Below are positions 32,449-40,109 of a stretch of DNA of 64,000 bases, one piece after another (position 1 is the stretch's first letter; every line of letters begins with the position of its first letter). The position numbers were made by a program, and so were the translations under genes. Under the pieces are notes generated by a model. That model did not search any database, had not been told where the DNA came from, and saw only the letters and a program-made list of their open reading frames with translations. Source of the stretch: a virus; the IMG/VR virus record IMGVR_UViG_3300031951_000001, positions 62,001 to 126,000 of that record. One strand, written 5' to 3'.

Positions 32449-33480
32449 ATGAAAAACGTAACTCTAACTTTAATTGCTTTTTTATTCTCGATAGTTTCGT
32501 TCTCACAATGTGAGAATGATTCGATTAACCCTTATTTTGTTAATTTTGAACCTGAAATCAGCATATCTTGTGATGTTGATTTGAGTGTTATCTTTCCTGT
32601 TGCGTTAGATGAATGTGATGACAGTGTAGAGATTGCATGGTATCAGGAAGTTTCTACTGGTATATGTGAAAACAATTATGATATTTTTAGAGTATACAGA
32701 GCCTTCGATAACTTTGGAAATCAGTCAGTGGAGAGTCAAATGATTCACGTTGTTGACGAGACATCACCACTTTTTATCCCATTTGAAGCTCGTACTGTAG
32801 ATTGTAGTGATTCGATAGTATTCGACGACCCCCAAGTTACAGATAACTGTAGTGATTTTGCTTTAACAAGTTATGACATTATATCTCAAATAGATAGTTG
32901 TACGACTAACTATATTAGAGTTTGGCAAGCAATTGATTTTTGTGGTAATACTTCAATTTCATCACAAACAATTACTTCACAAGATTTAACTCCACCTGTT
33001 ATAACTGGTCAAATTTACCTTGAATTTTCGGACAGTGTAAATATAGATTCTATTTTTATTACAGTAACTGATAATTGTGTCATTCCGGTCATTACTTATT
33101 CAGATGTTGAAACATCAGGAAACAACATTATTAGAACTTACACCGCTACTGACTATTGTGGAAATACATCAACTTTTGAGCAAATTATCCATATTGATGT
33201 TGTTATCCCGCCTGGCGATGATGACGATGATGACGATGATGATGGTAATAATGGTGGCGGAAATTTAGTTGCTATCTGTCATGCTGAAGGTAATGGTAGT
33301 TATCATACTATTTACGTGGCACCACAGGCGGTACCGGCTCACCTTGCTCACGGTGACTATCTCGGTCCTTGTACGGAAATAATTATTGATTGGCAGTCAA
33401 TACTACCTAATAGTGATTTACAAATGAGAGTTATCAAAGGAAAAGACAATAAGTATAAAAAGTTTGTCAAAGTACAATAA
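32449..33480 (+). CDS. secreted multi-domain protein with Asp-rich linker
   Basis: A 343-residue protein with a signal peptide (residues 1-19, ending SFSQ). HYR-like Ig repeats follow (TSPLFIPFEARTVDCSDSIV; NTSISSQTITSQDLTPPVI), then an Asp-rich linker and a Cys/His-containing C-terminal module (AICHAEGNGSYHTIYVAPQA, then AHLAHGDYLGPC). This module recurs in secreted bacterial proteins. A TATTTAT box lies upstream. Likely a surface or virion-associated adhesin; unproved. I start at the ATG at 32449 rather than the TTG three bases earlier. Confidence 0.65.
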   Translation: MKNVTLTLIAFLFSIVSFSQCENDSINPYFVNFEPEISISCDVDLSVIFPVALDECDDSVEIAWYQEVSTGICENNYDIFRVYRAFDNFGNQSVESQMIHVVDETSPLFIPFEARTVDCSDSIVFDDPQVTDNCSDFALTSYDIISQIDSCTTNYIRVWQAIDFCGNTSISSQTITSQDLTPPVITGQIYLEFSDSVNIDSIFITVTDNCVIPVITYSDVETSGNNIIRTYTATDYCGNTSTFEQIIHIDVVIPPGDDDDDDDDDGNNGGGNLVAICHAEGNGSYHTIYVAPQAVPAHLAHGDYLGPCTEIIIDWQSILPNSDLQMRVIKGKDNKYKKFVKVQ

Positions 33481-33494
33481 AGTAACTATATTTG
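33463..33494 (+). promoter_or_regulatory. host-type promoter
   Basis: TTTG (33463-33466), 20-nt spacer, TATATTTG (33487-33494), four bases before the ATG at 33499. Confidence 0.8.
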
Positions 33495-33498
33495 TCTG

Positions 33499-33969
33499 AT
33501 GAAACACAAAATATATCTCGATGACGTAAGAACACCAATCAACCCTGATTGGGTTGTGGTTCGTTCTTATGATGAATTTGTTGAAAAAGTAAGGGAACTT
33601 GGATTTGAGAGCATCGAAGTAATTTCTTTGGACCACGATTTGGGTGATACCGCAATGAATGAATACTTCAATAATGTTAGTCCTAACTATACTTTGGATT
33701 ATACTCATATAACCGAAAAGACAGGTATGGATTGTGCCAAATGGCTTGTTGATTATTACTATGATAATTATAATTTCGCGGAGGACATAATTTCAAGGAA
33801 GAGTAAAAAAATTAATGGAATTACTTTTCCAAAAGTTTATACTCACTCGGCAAATCCTATCGGTTCGGCAAATATTATGGGGTATATTAATAACTTTTTA
33901 ATGAACGAAGCTCAACCACAAGATTGTGTTAGAGTACAAATAGAACACAATGTTGAACACTTTAATTAA
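33499..33969 (+). CDS. cyclic-phosphate processing receiver-like (cREC) protein
   Basis: A 156-residue protein with the signature of the receiver-like family named for cyclic-phosphate processing: KIYLDDVRTPINPDW, VVRSYDEFV, VISLDHDLGDT and GMDCAKWLV. It keeps the acidic residues of a receiver fold but is not a normal response regulator. The family is predicted to act in RNA end or cyclic phosphate metabolism. That would suit a phage carrying many RNA genes. Function is inferred. Confidence 0.65.
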   Translation: MKHKIYLDDVRTPINPDWVVVRSYDEFVEKVRELGFESIEVISLDHDLGDTAMNEYFNNVSPNYTLDYTHITEKTGMDCAKWLVDYYYDNYNFAEDIISRKSKKINGITFPKVYTHSANPIGSANIMGYINNFLMNEAQPQDCVRVQIEHNVEHFN

Positions 33970-34105
33970 ACTGTATGTGGTTTTCTGTTTAAGCTTTTAT
34001 GGTTTCATTATAATATCTGAAATCATAAGTAGAAAACTACCTAACACAGGTTATAGTAAATGGTGGAGAAAGTATTTTATGGATGAGTGTGAGAAGTGTG
34101 ACTAA
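33950..34105 (+). CDS. small membrane protein
   Basis: A 51-residue protein (MLNTLIKLYVVFCLSFYGFI...) with one N-terminal membrane helix and a short tail with two Cys (DECEKCD). It overlaps the previous gene by 20 bases, and its 3' end forms part of a terminator. Not recognised. Confidence 0.5.
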   Translation: MLNTLIKLYVVFCLSFYGFIIISEIISRKLPNTGYSKWWRKYFMDECEKCD

Positions 34106-34123
34106 ATGTCACACTTTTTTTTT
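34093..34123 (+). terminator. intrinsic terminator overlapping a stop codon
   Basis: AAGTGTGAC-TAAAT-GTCACACTT followed by a long T-run; the stop codon of the small membrane gene lies in the loop. Confidence 0.85.
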
Positions 34124-34157
34124 ATTTCATAATATTTATAGATATATTTTTTGCTTA

Positions 34158-34493
34158 ATGGAACAACAAATTTATACTGTGGTAATCACATTGTTAACTG
34201 TTTTAACTTCTACCGCTGCGTGGAGGTATTATGAAAAAAGGATGGTGTTAAAGGCTAAACAAGAACAGGATGTACATAAAGATAGCGAAATGTATCGAGA
34301 TGACCTGAGAGAAAGAGTTGTTAAGTTGGAGACATTGTTAAATGAGTCGGCTAAAGAAAAAGATAAAATGAGAGAAAACATTGTATTATTGACTGCTCAA
34401 GTATCCAAATTAGAAGTGGAAGTTGAATTTTTAAGAAGGGATAACGAAAATCTTCGAGCCGAAAATCATTCATTAAGACAAAGATTGGTATAA
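34158..34493 (+). CDS. membrane-anchored coiled-coil protein, spanin-like
   Basis: A 111-residue protein. A membrane helix at residues 5-22 (YTVVITLLTVLTSTAAWRYY) is followed by a long coiled coil to the end. The layout is that of an inner-membrane spanin subunit or other membrane-anchored rod. I start at 34158 because the upstream extension would run through a terminator. Its stop overlaps the next gene's ATG. A spanin role is only suggested by topology. Confidence 0.5.
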   Translation: MEQQIYTVVITLLTVLTSTAAWRYYEKRMVLKAKQEQDVHKDSEMYRDDLRERVVKLETLLNESAKEKDKMRENIVLLTAQVSKLEVEVEFLRRDNENLRAENHSLRQRLV

Positions 34494-35215
34494 TGACAAA
34501 TTTTTCTTACATAACAAATACCTCTAAAGGTAGAATAACATCCCCTTTCGGTAATAGGGTACATCCTACATTAGGTAAGGTTAAAAAACATTCTGGATTA
34601 GATATTGCTCATCCAACAGGAACTGAAGTACTAGCAATGACCGATGGTGTTGTTATTCAAAGTGAAATGGCGAATAATGCTTGTGGTGGCACAATTGCTA
34701 TAGACCACGGAATGGTTGATGGAAAAAAACTTAAAACCAGATTTTGTCATAATAGTAAATTACTTAAAAAAGTAGGAGATAATGTTAAAAAGGGTGAGGT
34801 AATTGCAATTTCTGGAGGGGGTAAAAGTGATGTTGGTAGAGGTCGCTCAACAGGACCTCATATCCATTTTGAAGTGTATGAAAACGGTCAAACTGTAAAT
34901 CCAAAACCGTATTATGAGGGTTCATCAGTGGGATTAAAATCTGATAGTGAAACTACAACCGATTCAGATACCACAACTGAACCAACCAAACCAATTACCT
35001 CACAATCGAGTGATGAAGATATTGAAAATTTTATAAAATATTTGATTGGTGGTAAGGACATGACAATCGCTCAAAAAAACAAAGCTTTGATGCCACTTGT
35101 TAAACAATTATCACCAGGATTGGCGGATATTTTAAGTTCAGCAATACAAAATGAATCAACGGAATATGTTACAAAATTGACCGAAGATATAAAAAGAATA
35201 AAAAATTTACTTTAA
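34493..35215 (+). CDS. M23 family metallopeptidase (LytM-like)
   Basis: A 240-residue protein. Residues 12-135 form a complete M23 domain: TSPFGNRVHPTLG, HSGLDIAHPTGTEVLA (H and D zinc ligands) and GPHIHFEVYENG (HxH), so it should cleave peptidoglycan cross-bridges. There is no signal peptide. A Thr-rich linker leads to a helical C-terminus ending YVTKLTEDIKRIKNLL, similar to the tail of the next protein. Likely a virion-borne or tail-associated lysin. Co-transcribed with its neighbours. Confidence 0.88.
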   Translation: MTNFSYITNTSKGRITSPFGNRVHPTLGKVKKHSGLDIAHPTGTEVLAMTDGVVIQSEMANNACGGTIAIDHGMVDGKKLKTRFCHNSKLLKKVGDNVKKGEVIAISGGGKSDVGRGRSTGPHIHFEVYENGQTVNPKPYYEGSSVGLKSDSETTTDSDTTTEPTKPITSQSSDEDIENFIKYLIGGKDMTIAQKNKALMPLVKQLSPGLADILSSAIQNESTEYVTKLTEDIKRIKNLL

Positions 35216-35216
35216 T

Positions 35217-35786
35217 ATGGACTATTTTTCACCAGTAAACGGAGTAGAAGCCGAAGAAAAAACGTTTTCAAAAACAGTAGAATTTAATCCAAGGTCCGAA
35301 AGTACTATACTATCTCCTGTAGACGGAACAGTAATAGACAAAAGAGGTGAAAGTATTAAAATAGAAGGTGATGATGGACATATACTAACTTTTGATAAAG
35401 TTGGTAGAGCGTCGGTCACAAATGGAAGCAGAGTTTTTAAAAAAAGAACTGTAGTAGGATATACCAAATCAGACGATGCTCTTGAGCTTACAATTTTTAA
35501 TGACAAAAATTCTAAAGTGGATGTAAAAAAATATCTAAAAGGTGAAATCGCACCAATTACTACAGGAAATGATAAGACAGGTTCATCGACTGGTAGTAAA
35601 TTATATAAAAGTACAAATGTTACTGATGGTAAAAAAATAAGTGACTACGCTTTAGTACGAGGAGTTGTAAAAGACGTGGCACTGGCCCCATTTACCGCAT
35701 TCCAAGCTCTAACAAAAGAAAGTGTTGAGGAGTCGGAAAAAATCTTAAAGGAACAAGTCGAGAGAATCAAACAATTGATGAAATAA
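35217..35786 (+). CDS. degenerate M23/lipoyl-fold-like protein
   Basis: A 189-residue protein. Its core (ILSPVDGTVIDKRGESIKIE; VTNGSRVFKKRTVVGYTKSD) resembles the beta-barrel core of M23 peptidases or biotinyl/lipoyl-like folds, but the zinc residues are missing. It ends EEQVERIKQLMK-like, matching the previous protein's tail. It begins one base after that gene's stop. It may be a non-catalytic partner of the M23 enzyme in the virion. Confidence 0.55.
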   Translation: MDYFSPVNGVEAEEKTFSKTVEFNPRSESTILSPVDGTVIDKRGESIKIEGDDGHILTFDKVGRASVTNGSRVFKKRTVVGYTKSDDALELTIFNDKNSKVDVKKYLKGEIAPITTGNDKTGSSTGSKLYKSTNVTDGKKISDYALVRGVVKDVALAPFTAFQALTKESVEESEKILKEQVERIKQLMK

Positions 35787-35904
35787 AAAAAATTTCAGAT
35801 TTTGCTTGTTCCAGCAATATTTATTCTTACATTTGTAGAGGATTTGACACCTACAGGTGATGAAAGATACTCGGAAGTTAAATCTAAAAAAACTTACAAA
35901 TAAA

Positions 35905-35936
35905 TTTGGTAGAATGAAAAAGTCACCATATATTTG
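35905..35936 (+). promoter_or_regulatory. host-type promoter of a putative small RNA
   Basis: TTTG (35905-35908), 20-nt spacer, TATATTTG (35929-35936). It faces a long inverted repeat rather than an ORF. Confidence 0.75.
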
Positions 35937-35938
35937 TA

Positions 35939-35985
35939 AAAGATTTGAGACGGACAACGATTAAGATACAAGTCTCGAATCTTTA
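35939..35985 (+). ncRNA. putative small hairpin RNA
   Basis: Immediately after the promoter comes AAGATTTGAGAC, an internal loop of about 20 nt, and GTCTCGAATCTT, making an 11-12-bp stem. No T-run follows, so the 3' end is unclear. It could be a small RNA or the 5' part of the larger transcript. Confidence 0.4.
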
Positions 35986-36004
35986 AAAAAAAGTTTAAGA
36001 AAAA

Positions 36005-36036
36005 TTTGACAGAACGAAAAATTTGACTTAAATTTG
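36005..36036 (+). promoter_or_regulatory. host-type promoter of the large non-coding RNA
   Basis: TTTG (36005-36008), 20-nt spacer, TAAATTTG (36029-36036), a full match to the Bacteroidota consensus. Confidence 0.8.
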
Positions 36037-36042
36037 TAAAAC

Positions 36043-36941
36043 AATTCGGAAATGACCGAAGAAGTTCTTTGAAAATTAGATTATCCATCAGGATGTTGAT
36101 GATGAGACCTTAGGGTTGATTCTGAGACAACTGTAAAAGATAATGGGCCGTGTATGGTCCTTAAATAAACTACGAAAGTAGGATAAAGTGACCTCCCCCG
36201 TGTTGAGGAGGTTGCGGTTTCGAAAGGAACTCGAGTACACAAGTGGGATATCACAAGACCTTTAGTACCGAGGGTAACACTGTAGGGAAAGTGGTCAGGT
36301 GACTTGGCAAAGTGGATTGTCAAGTTGAGGTGGGAACACCAACAAGAATAACCCATAGGAATCAAGTAAGAAATGTGGCTTCCAACTACAATATTGCGGA
36401 TTCCAATACAGAAGGGTACTTAAAACCGAAAGGTAAGGTAGAGAACGAGTGGTGTCGCTACTACCCCTAAGGAAGACCTACCAAGGTCTCTTTATGAAGT
36501 AATCTGAAAGTATGGAGATAGGGATATCTCACGGAGTAGTTTAGTATTCTGTCGCTCAAAAGGAGACGGAACTTACGGTGGACCACTACTCTGACACATC
36601 CACGACACAATCTTAAATTATTAAAAAATAATTAAAGGAAAAGTGTCCATCAGGTTTAAGTGAAAGGTCACTACCTAATCACTGGCTGTCAGTGGTACAG
36701 AAAGACCCCAAGTCCGACTGTAGTTTTACGAAAAACCTTTAATCCCGCAAGGATGAACTGGGGTGGCAACCTCGGAAAGAGTTAAGTAATAAGAGAGTAA
36801 CTTAAACCTCAAGGAGTGGTAAACCTAAAAGACCGTGACTGAGAAATACTTCTCAAAAGGAAGTGGATACGAAGGGAAACAATAATCCTTCAAAAGGTTC
36901 TCACAGAAAGCTGTAATCTCAGGCTTCGTTTAATCTTACAT
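36043..36941 (+). ncRNA. large structured non-coding RNA, about 0.9 kb, GOLLD/ROOL-like candidate
   Basis: A stretch of about 900 nt without a convincing ORF, with many local hairpins, several closed by GNRA-type loops. Examples: GGTG-GGAA-CACC (36329-36340), GAGATA-GGGA-TATCTC (36515-36530), AGACC/GGTCT (36474-36489), CCTCC/GGAGG (36192-36211), ACTTG/CAAGT (36302-36325). GC content and purine-rich linkers differ from the flanking coding DNA. It has its own promoter, a boxA-like GTTCTTTGAAAA near the 5' end, and runs directly into an initiator tRNA. Size, phage location and tRNA linkage match the GOLLD and ROOL classes. I cannot confirm the class by eye. Confidence 0.7.
36064..36075 (+). promoter_or_regulatory. 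boxA-like antitermination element
   Basis: GTTCTTTGAAAA matches the boxA sequence of bacterial rRNA leaders. It lies about 30 nt after the promoter of the large RNA, where an rRNA-type antitermination complex including NusG could load. Confidence 0.5.
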
Positions 36942-37014
36942 CGCAACTTAGAGCAGAGGCCAGCTCGTCAGGCTCATAACCTGAAGGTCGGAGGTTCGAA
37001 TCCTTCAGTTGCAA
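36942..37014 (+). tRNA. initiator tRNA-fMet (CAU)
   Basis: A 73-nt cloverleaf with acceptor CGCAACT/AGTTGCA, in which position 1 C faces A72, the mismatch that marks bacterial initiators. The D arm is GAGC..GCTC, the anticodon stem TCAGG/CCTGA with loop CTCATAA, and the T arm GGAGG-TTCGAAT-CCTTC. The stem has only two G-C pairs next to the loop instead of three. CAA rather than CCA follows. It is joined directly to the large RNA upstream and is followed by a terminator. Confidence 0.92.
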
Positions 37015-37023
37015 CAAATTTAC

Positions 37024-37049
37024 AGGTGAGCTTGTCTCACCTTTTTTTA
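37024..37049 (+). terminator. intrinsic terminator after tRNA-fMet
   Basis: AGGTGAG-CTTGT-CTCACCT stem and seven T. It ends the large RNA/tRNA transcript. Confidence 0.88.
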
Positions 37050-37099
37050 TTCTTATATTTCTTATACCATTCAGGTATAAACAATAATTCTTTTATTTT

Positions 37100-37399
37100 A
37101 TGGAAATGTTTTATTTCACTTTAGGTGTTCTTACGGTTATTGCTCTGACATTAGTTGGGGTGGTAGTTTTGGGAATGGGTAGAGTTCAAAAGCTCCAAAG
37201 AGAAATGCAGAGTTACAGAGAACAGTACAGATGGGATTTTGAAAATAACCATCGTCGTTTTGATGAACAACAGAGAATAACTCAAGAAAGATTCTCGGAT
37301 TTCTACAGAGATTTTGAAAAACTTCACCAAGAATGTACAAGTTACACGGACAAAAGAATTGATAAATTTATTTATCAATACAAAGAGAAAGAAAGTTAA
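37100..37399 (+). CDS. membrane-anchored coiled-coil protein
   Basis: A 99-residue protein with a membrane helix at about residues 5-27 and an Arg/Glu/Gln-rich coiled coil after it. The topology resembles the protein at 34158. Spanin, or anchor of an envelope complex, is possible. No recognised family. Confidence 0.55.
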   Translation: MEMFYFTLGVLTVIALTLVGVVVLGMGRVQKLQREMQSYREQYRWDFENNHRRFDEQQRITQERFSDFYRDFEKLHQECTSYTDKRIDKFIYQYKEKES

Positions 37400-37403
37400 A
37401 AAG

Positions 37404-37430
37404 AAAACCCCTCCGAGTGAGGGGTTTTTT
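37404..37430 (+). terminator. intrinsic terminator (copy 1 of a repeated sequence)
   Basis: AAAACCCCTC-CGAGT... hairpin with GAGGGGTTTTTT. The surrounding 30 bases recur almost exactly at 38517-38550. Confidence 0.9.
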
Positions 37431-37505
37431 ATTATTAAAATATTACAAAAAAGTAATACACATTTGAGGTTTTCACCTTATTTATAGATATAATCCCACC
37501 CAATT

Positions 37506-38519
37506 ATGAAAAAAGAAAAAAAAGTCCTTTTTATATTGAAAAAAAGGCAATCGTCCCACCCAAATTATAGTTCAGTATCGTCTGGATTGTTAAACTCCGC
37601 TAAATTCGTATCAGATATGTTAAACAAAAATGGTATCGAATCGAATTTAGTCGAAGTAAATGATAACAACTGTATTGACAGAGAGGTTACCAAATATAAA
37701 CCAACTCATGTAATTATTGAGGCTCTTTGGGTTGTCCCATCAAAGTTTGAAGTTTTAACAAAACTACATCCTAATGTAAAGTGGATTATAAGATTACATA
37801 GTGATATATCATTTTTGGCAAATGAAGGGATTGCAATTGACTGGATATATCAATACACAAAATATCCGAATGTCATTATATCAGCAAATGATTATGATAC
37901 TAATGAAAATTTTTCAGACCTGACAAATAGAGCTTTTTTATATCTACCAAATTATTACCCTGTAGGATTTTTTAACAAAAATAAACCAAAACCATTCTTC
38001 AAAAAAGAATTAAATATTGGTTGTTTTGGTGCTGTAAGACCACTTAAAAATCAGTTGATACAAGCGGTTGCAGCTATTGATTATGCTGACACCTATGGTA
38101 AAAAATTAAAATTTCACATCAATGTTAAAAGAATTGAAGGAAAGGGTGAGCCGGTATTAAAGAATATTCGAGAACTCTTTAAGAACAACCCAAGACACGA
38201 ATTAATTGAATATAGCTGGTTAACTCACGATGAATTTATTGATGTTGTACAATCTATGGACTTGGGGATGCAGGTTTCATTCACGGAGACTTTTAACATT
38301 GTAACCGCTGATTTTGTAAATAACAATATACCTGTTGTTGTGTCAAAAGAGATACCATGGGTTAGTCGATTGTTCCATGCCAACCCATCAAAGGTTGATA
38401 GTATTGTTAGAAGAATGAGGTTAGCGTTGTTATATCCACACACAAGAGTGTTCAATAAGTTAGGATTGTGGTGGTATTCACTGAAATCAGAAAGAATTTG
38501 GACAAAATACTTTTCATAA
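37506..38519 (+). CDS. GT4-like glycosyltransferase
   Basis: A 337-residue protein with a GT-B architecture. The N-terminal half contains VLFILKKRQSSHPNY and a Rossmann-like core (THVIIEALWVV, KWIIRLHSD). The C-terminal half has IGCFGAVRPLKNQL, a Lys/Glu-rich strand set and SFTETFNIVTADFV, close to the nucleotide-sugar-binding EX7E region of GT4 enzymes. It may transfer a sugar to phage DNA, protein or host glycans. The rmlB- and rmlC-like genes could supply the sugar. Acceptor unknown. Confidence 0.75.
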   Translation: MKKEKKVLFILKKRQSSHPNYSSVSSGLLNSAKFVSDMLNKNGIESNLVEVNDNNCIDREVTKYKPTHVIIEALWVVPSKFEVLTKLHPNVKWIIRLHSDISFLANEGIAIDWIYQYTKYPNVIISANDYDTNENFSDLTNRAFLYLPNYYPVGFFNKNKPKPFFKKELNIGCFGAVRPLKNQLIQAVAAIDYADTYGKKLKFHINVKRIEGKGEPVLKNIRELFKNNPRHELIEYSWLTHDEFIDVVQSMDLGMQVSFTETFNIVTADFVNNNIPVVVSKEIPWVSRLFHANPSKVDSIVRRMRLALLYPHTRVFNKLGLWWYSLKSERIWTKYFS

Positions 38520-38550
38520 AAAGAAAACCCCTCCGAGTGAGGGGTTTTTT
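38517..38550 (+). terminator. intrinsic terminator (copy 2 of a repeated sequence)
   Basis: Same CCCCTC-CGAGT-GAGGGG hairpin and T-run as at 37404. It lies between the glycosyltransferase gene and the 3' end of the convergent tmRNA. Confidence 0.9.
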
Positions 38551-38557
38551 CTTACGG

Positions 38558-38932
38558 TGGAGGTACGGGGAGTCGAACCCCTTCCTACTCATCTTAACTA
38601 CTAAGCCCTACATGTTTAGGTCAACATCGCTTCTCAATGTTCCGAAATATTGGTTTTTGAGCTCTCAAAACCACAAACGAGTTGTGTTTCTTTTCGGGTA
38701 GAAACCACACCACAGTACGAGCTTCTGTTCCAAGGTTGTATGCTTACCGACCCGTTTTGTATCCCAATCCTAGATTAGGCTACTGAAATGTTCTCTTCAG
38801 TACGGATAAGACCAACTGCAGAGAGTTTGTTGATAACGTTGCCGTTTATCGTGTGAACCAGTTTTACAAGGTTAGTTCAGCCTCGACATGCTCCGAGTAA
38901 TTAACTATGCTAGTCAATTCCAAGTTACCCCC
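38558..38932 (-). ncRNA. ssrA: tmRNA (ssrA)
   Basis: A 375-nt RNA with the tRNA-like ends of tmRNA: 5' GGGGGTA paired with 3' TACCTCC, including the G3-U70 alanine identity pair, and T arm GGGG-TTCGACT-CCCC. Pseudoknot 1 is visible (CGAGG/CCTTG and TGAAC/GTTCA), followed after about ten bases by a tag frame with a GGC resume codon. The frame ends ...EENISVA then TAA (38775-38843). This tag is about 22 codons long, roughly double the usual length. CCA is not encoded (CCG). It rescues stalled ribosomes and marks proteins for proteolysis; a ClpC-like ATPase is encoded nearby. Confidence 0.88.
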
Positions 38933-39005
38933 ATATTTCAAATAACGTTCTACAAATATATACATAGTTTATTGGTAATCCAAGTATTTATATAAAAAGT
39001 TTTTA

Positions 39006-40067
39006 ATGGAATTATATCAGGCACTTGTACAATTTCGTGATTCGGATATTGACCCTATGTTTGTTAGGGAGGCGGATGATGACAATGTTGTTAAAATAAT
39101 CAAAGTTGCTAAAAATAGAGGTAAATCTTTGGTTGAGCTACGTTTTACCGAAGAGGAGTTTATGAAAATTTTTATTGACGATAAAAATGAATACGGTAAT
39201 AATAGTGCGGTAATTGCCGCTTGTGAAAATAAATATTCAAGTAATTTATTTGTCGACTCATATTGGGGTAGGGACGAAATGAAAGGAGGTTATCCATTTC
39301 ATTATTTTAATGAAGAAAATATGCAGTTATTAAGAAATATTTTAAAATTAGTTAATCCATCACTCGCTAATTTTAACCTTGGTAATACAGAAGACGCTGG
39401 TGCTTTTTTTTCTAGAGTTTTTGAAAGGGAATCTGATGATATTGCGGATTACTATGCGGATTATTATGATGAGGCGCTTAAGGCCGGGTGTTTGGATTAT
39501 GTGAATCGAAAATTATGTGGAAAGTTTGACAATTATGGTATTATGGAAAAAAGTTGTCGAGAACATTATGTAACAACAGTAGATTTTTTAATTGATTTTT
39601 GGGACTCTACAGGAACACCACATGATGAAAGTATTATAGAAATGTTTAAAAATTTTGTATCTAAAAATAATTTGGAGTTTGATGAAGATTTATGGGAGGA
39701 CTATTGGGATTATTGGAGCAGTAATAATTGGGATGGAGATTCATTTAATAAAGAGGTTGATAGAATTTTGGTTAGATTATATGATAGATTAACCGAAGAC
39801 ATGGAACCCGAAGAATTGGAAAACATGAAAAAGGTCTATGTTATGTTGGATAAATTAAATGTTCAAATTGGAAATTGGAGTACATTCCCAAAACAAAAAA
39901 CATTTGGTAAAACGGACCCAAACAAGATTTTTCAAGTTTCTGATTTTGAAGATGGTAAAATAAAAGTTCTTTATAAAAAAGATAAAGGTAACTTTTACGG
40001 TGTGGAAAAAATGTTAATTCCTATAGAAGATTTTGCCAATTTCTTATATCACCCAGAATTATTCTAA
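39006..40067 (+). CDS. hypothetical acidic protein
   Basis: A 353-residue protein rich in Asp, Glu, Tyr and Trp (DDIADYYADYYDEALKAG; LWEDYWDYWSSNNWDGDS). It has no signal peptide or known motif. A TATTTAT box about 13 bases upstream places it in the late set. Possibly a virion protein; function unknown. Confidence 0.6.
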   Translation: MELYQALVQFRDSDIDPMFVREADDDNVVKIIKVAKNRGKSLVELRFTEEEFMKIFIDDKNEYGNNSAVIAACENKYSSNLFVDSYWGRDEMKGGYPFHYFNEENMQLLRNILKLVNPSLANFNLGNTEDAGAFFSRVFERESDDIADYYADYYDEALKAGCLDYVNRKLCGKFDNYGIMEKSCREHYVTTVDFLIDFWDSTGTPHDESIIEMFKNFVSKNNLEFDEDLWEDYWDYWSSNNWDGDSFNKEVDRILVRLYDRLTEDMEPEELENMKKVYVMLDKLNVQIGNWSTFPKQKTFGKTDPNKIFQVSDFEDGKIKVLYKKDKGNFYGVEKMLIPIEDFANFLYHPELF

Positions 40068-40096
40068 ATAAATTTTATTTATAAACAATCTTGACC

Positions 40097-40104
40097 TATC
40101 TTTG
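40097..40104 (+). promoter_or_regulatory. host-type -7 element
   Basis: TATCTTTG ending five bases before the ATG at 40110; the -33 element is weak. Confidence 0.5.
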
Positions 40105-40109
40105 TCATT

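Noticed and set aside
36081-36365. Open frame of 94 codons on the minus strand over the large RNA
   Set aside because: Composition is atypical for this phage's proteins and the frame crosses several perfect RNA hairpins; it reads as chance.
38468-38701. Open frame on the plus strand over the tmRNA 3' end
   Set aside because: It crosses a terminator and the tRNA-like end of the tmRNA.
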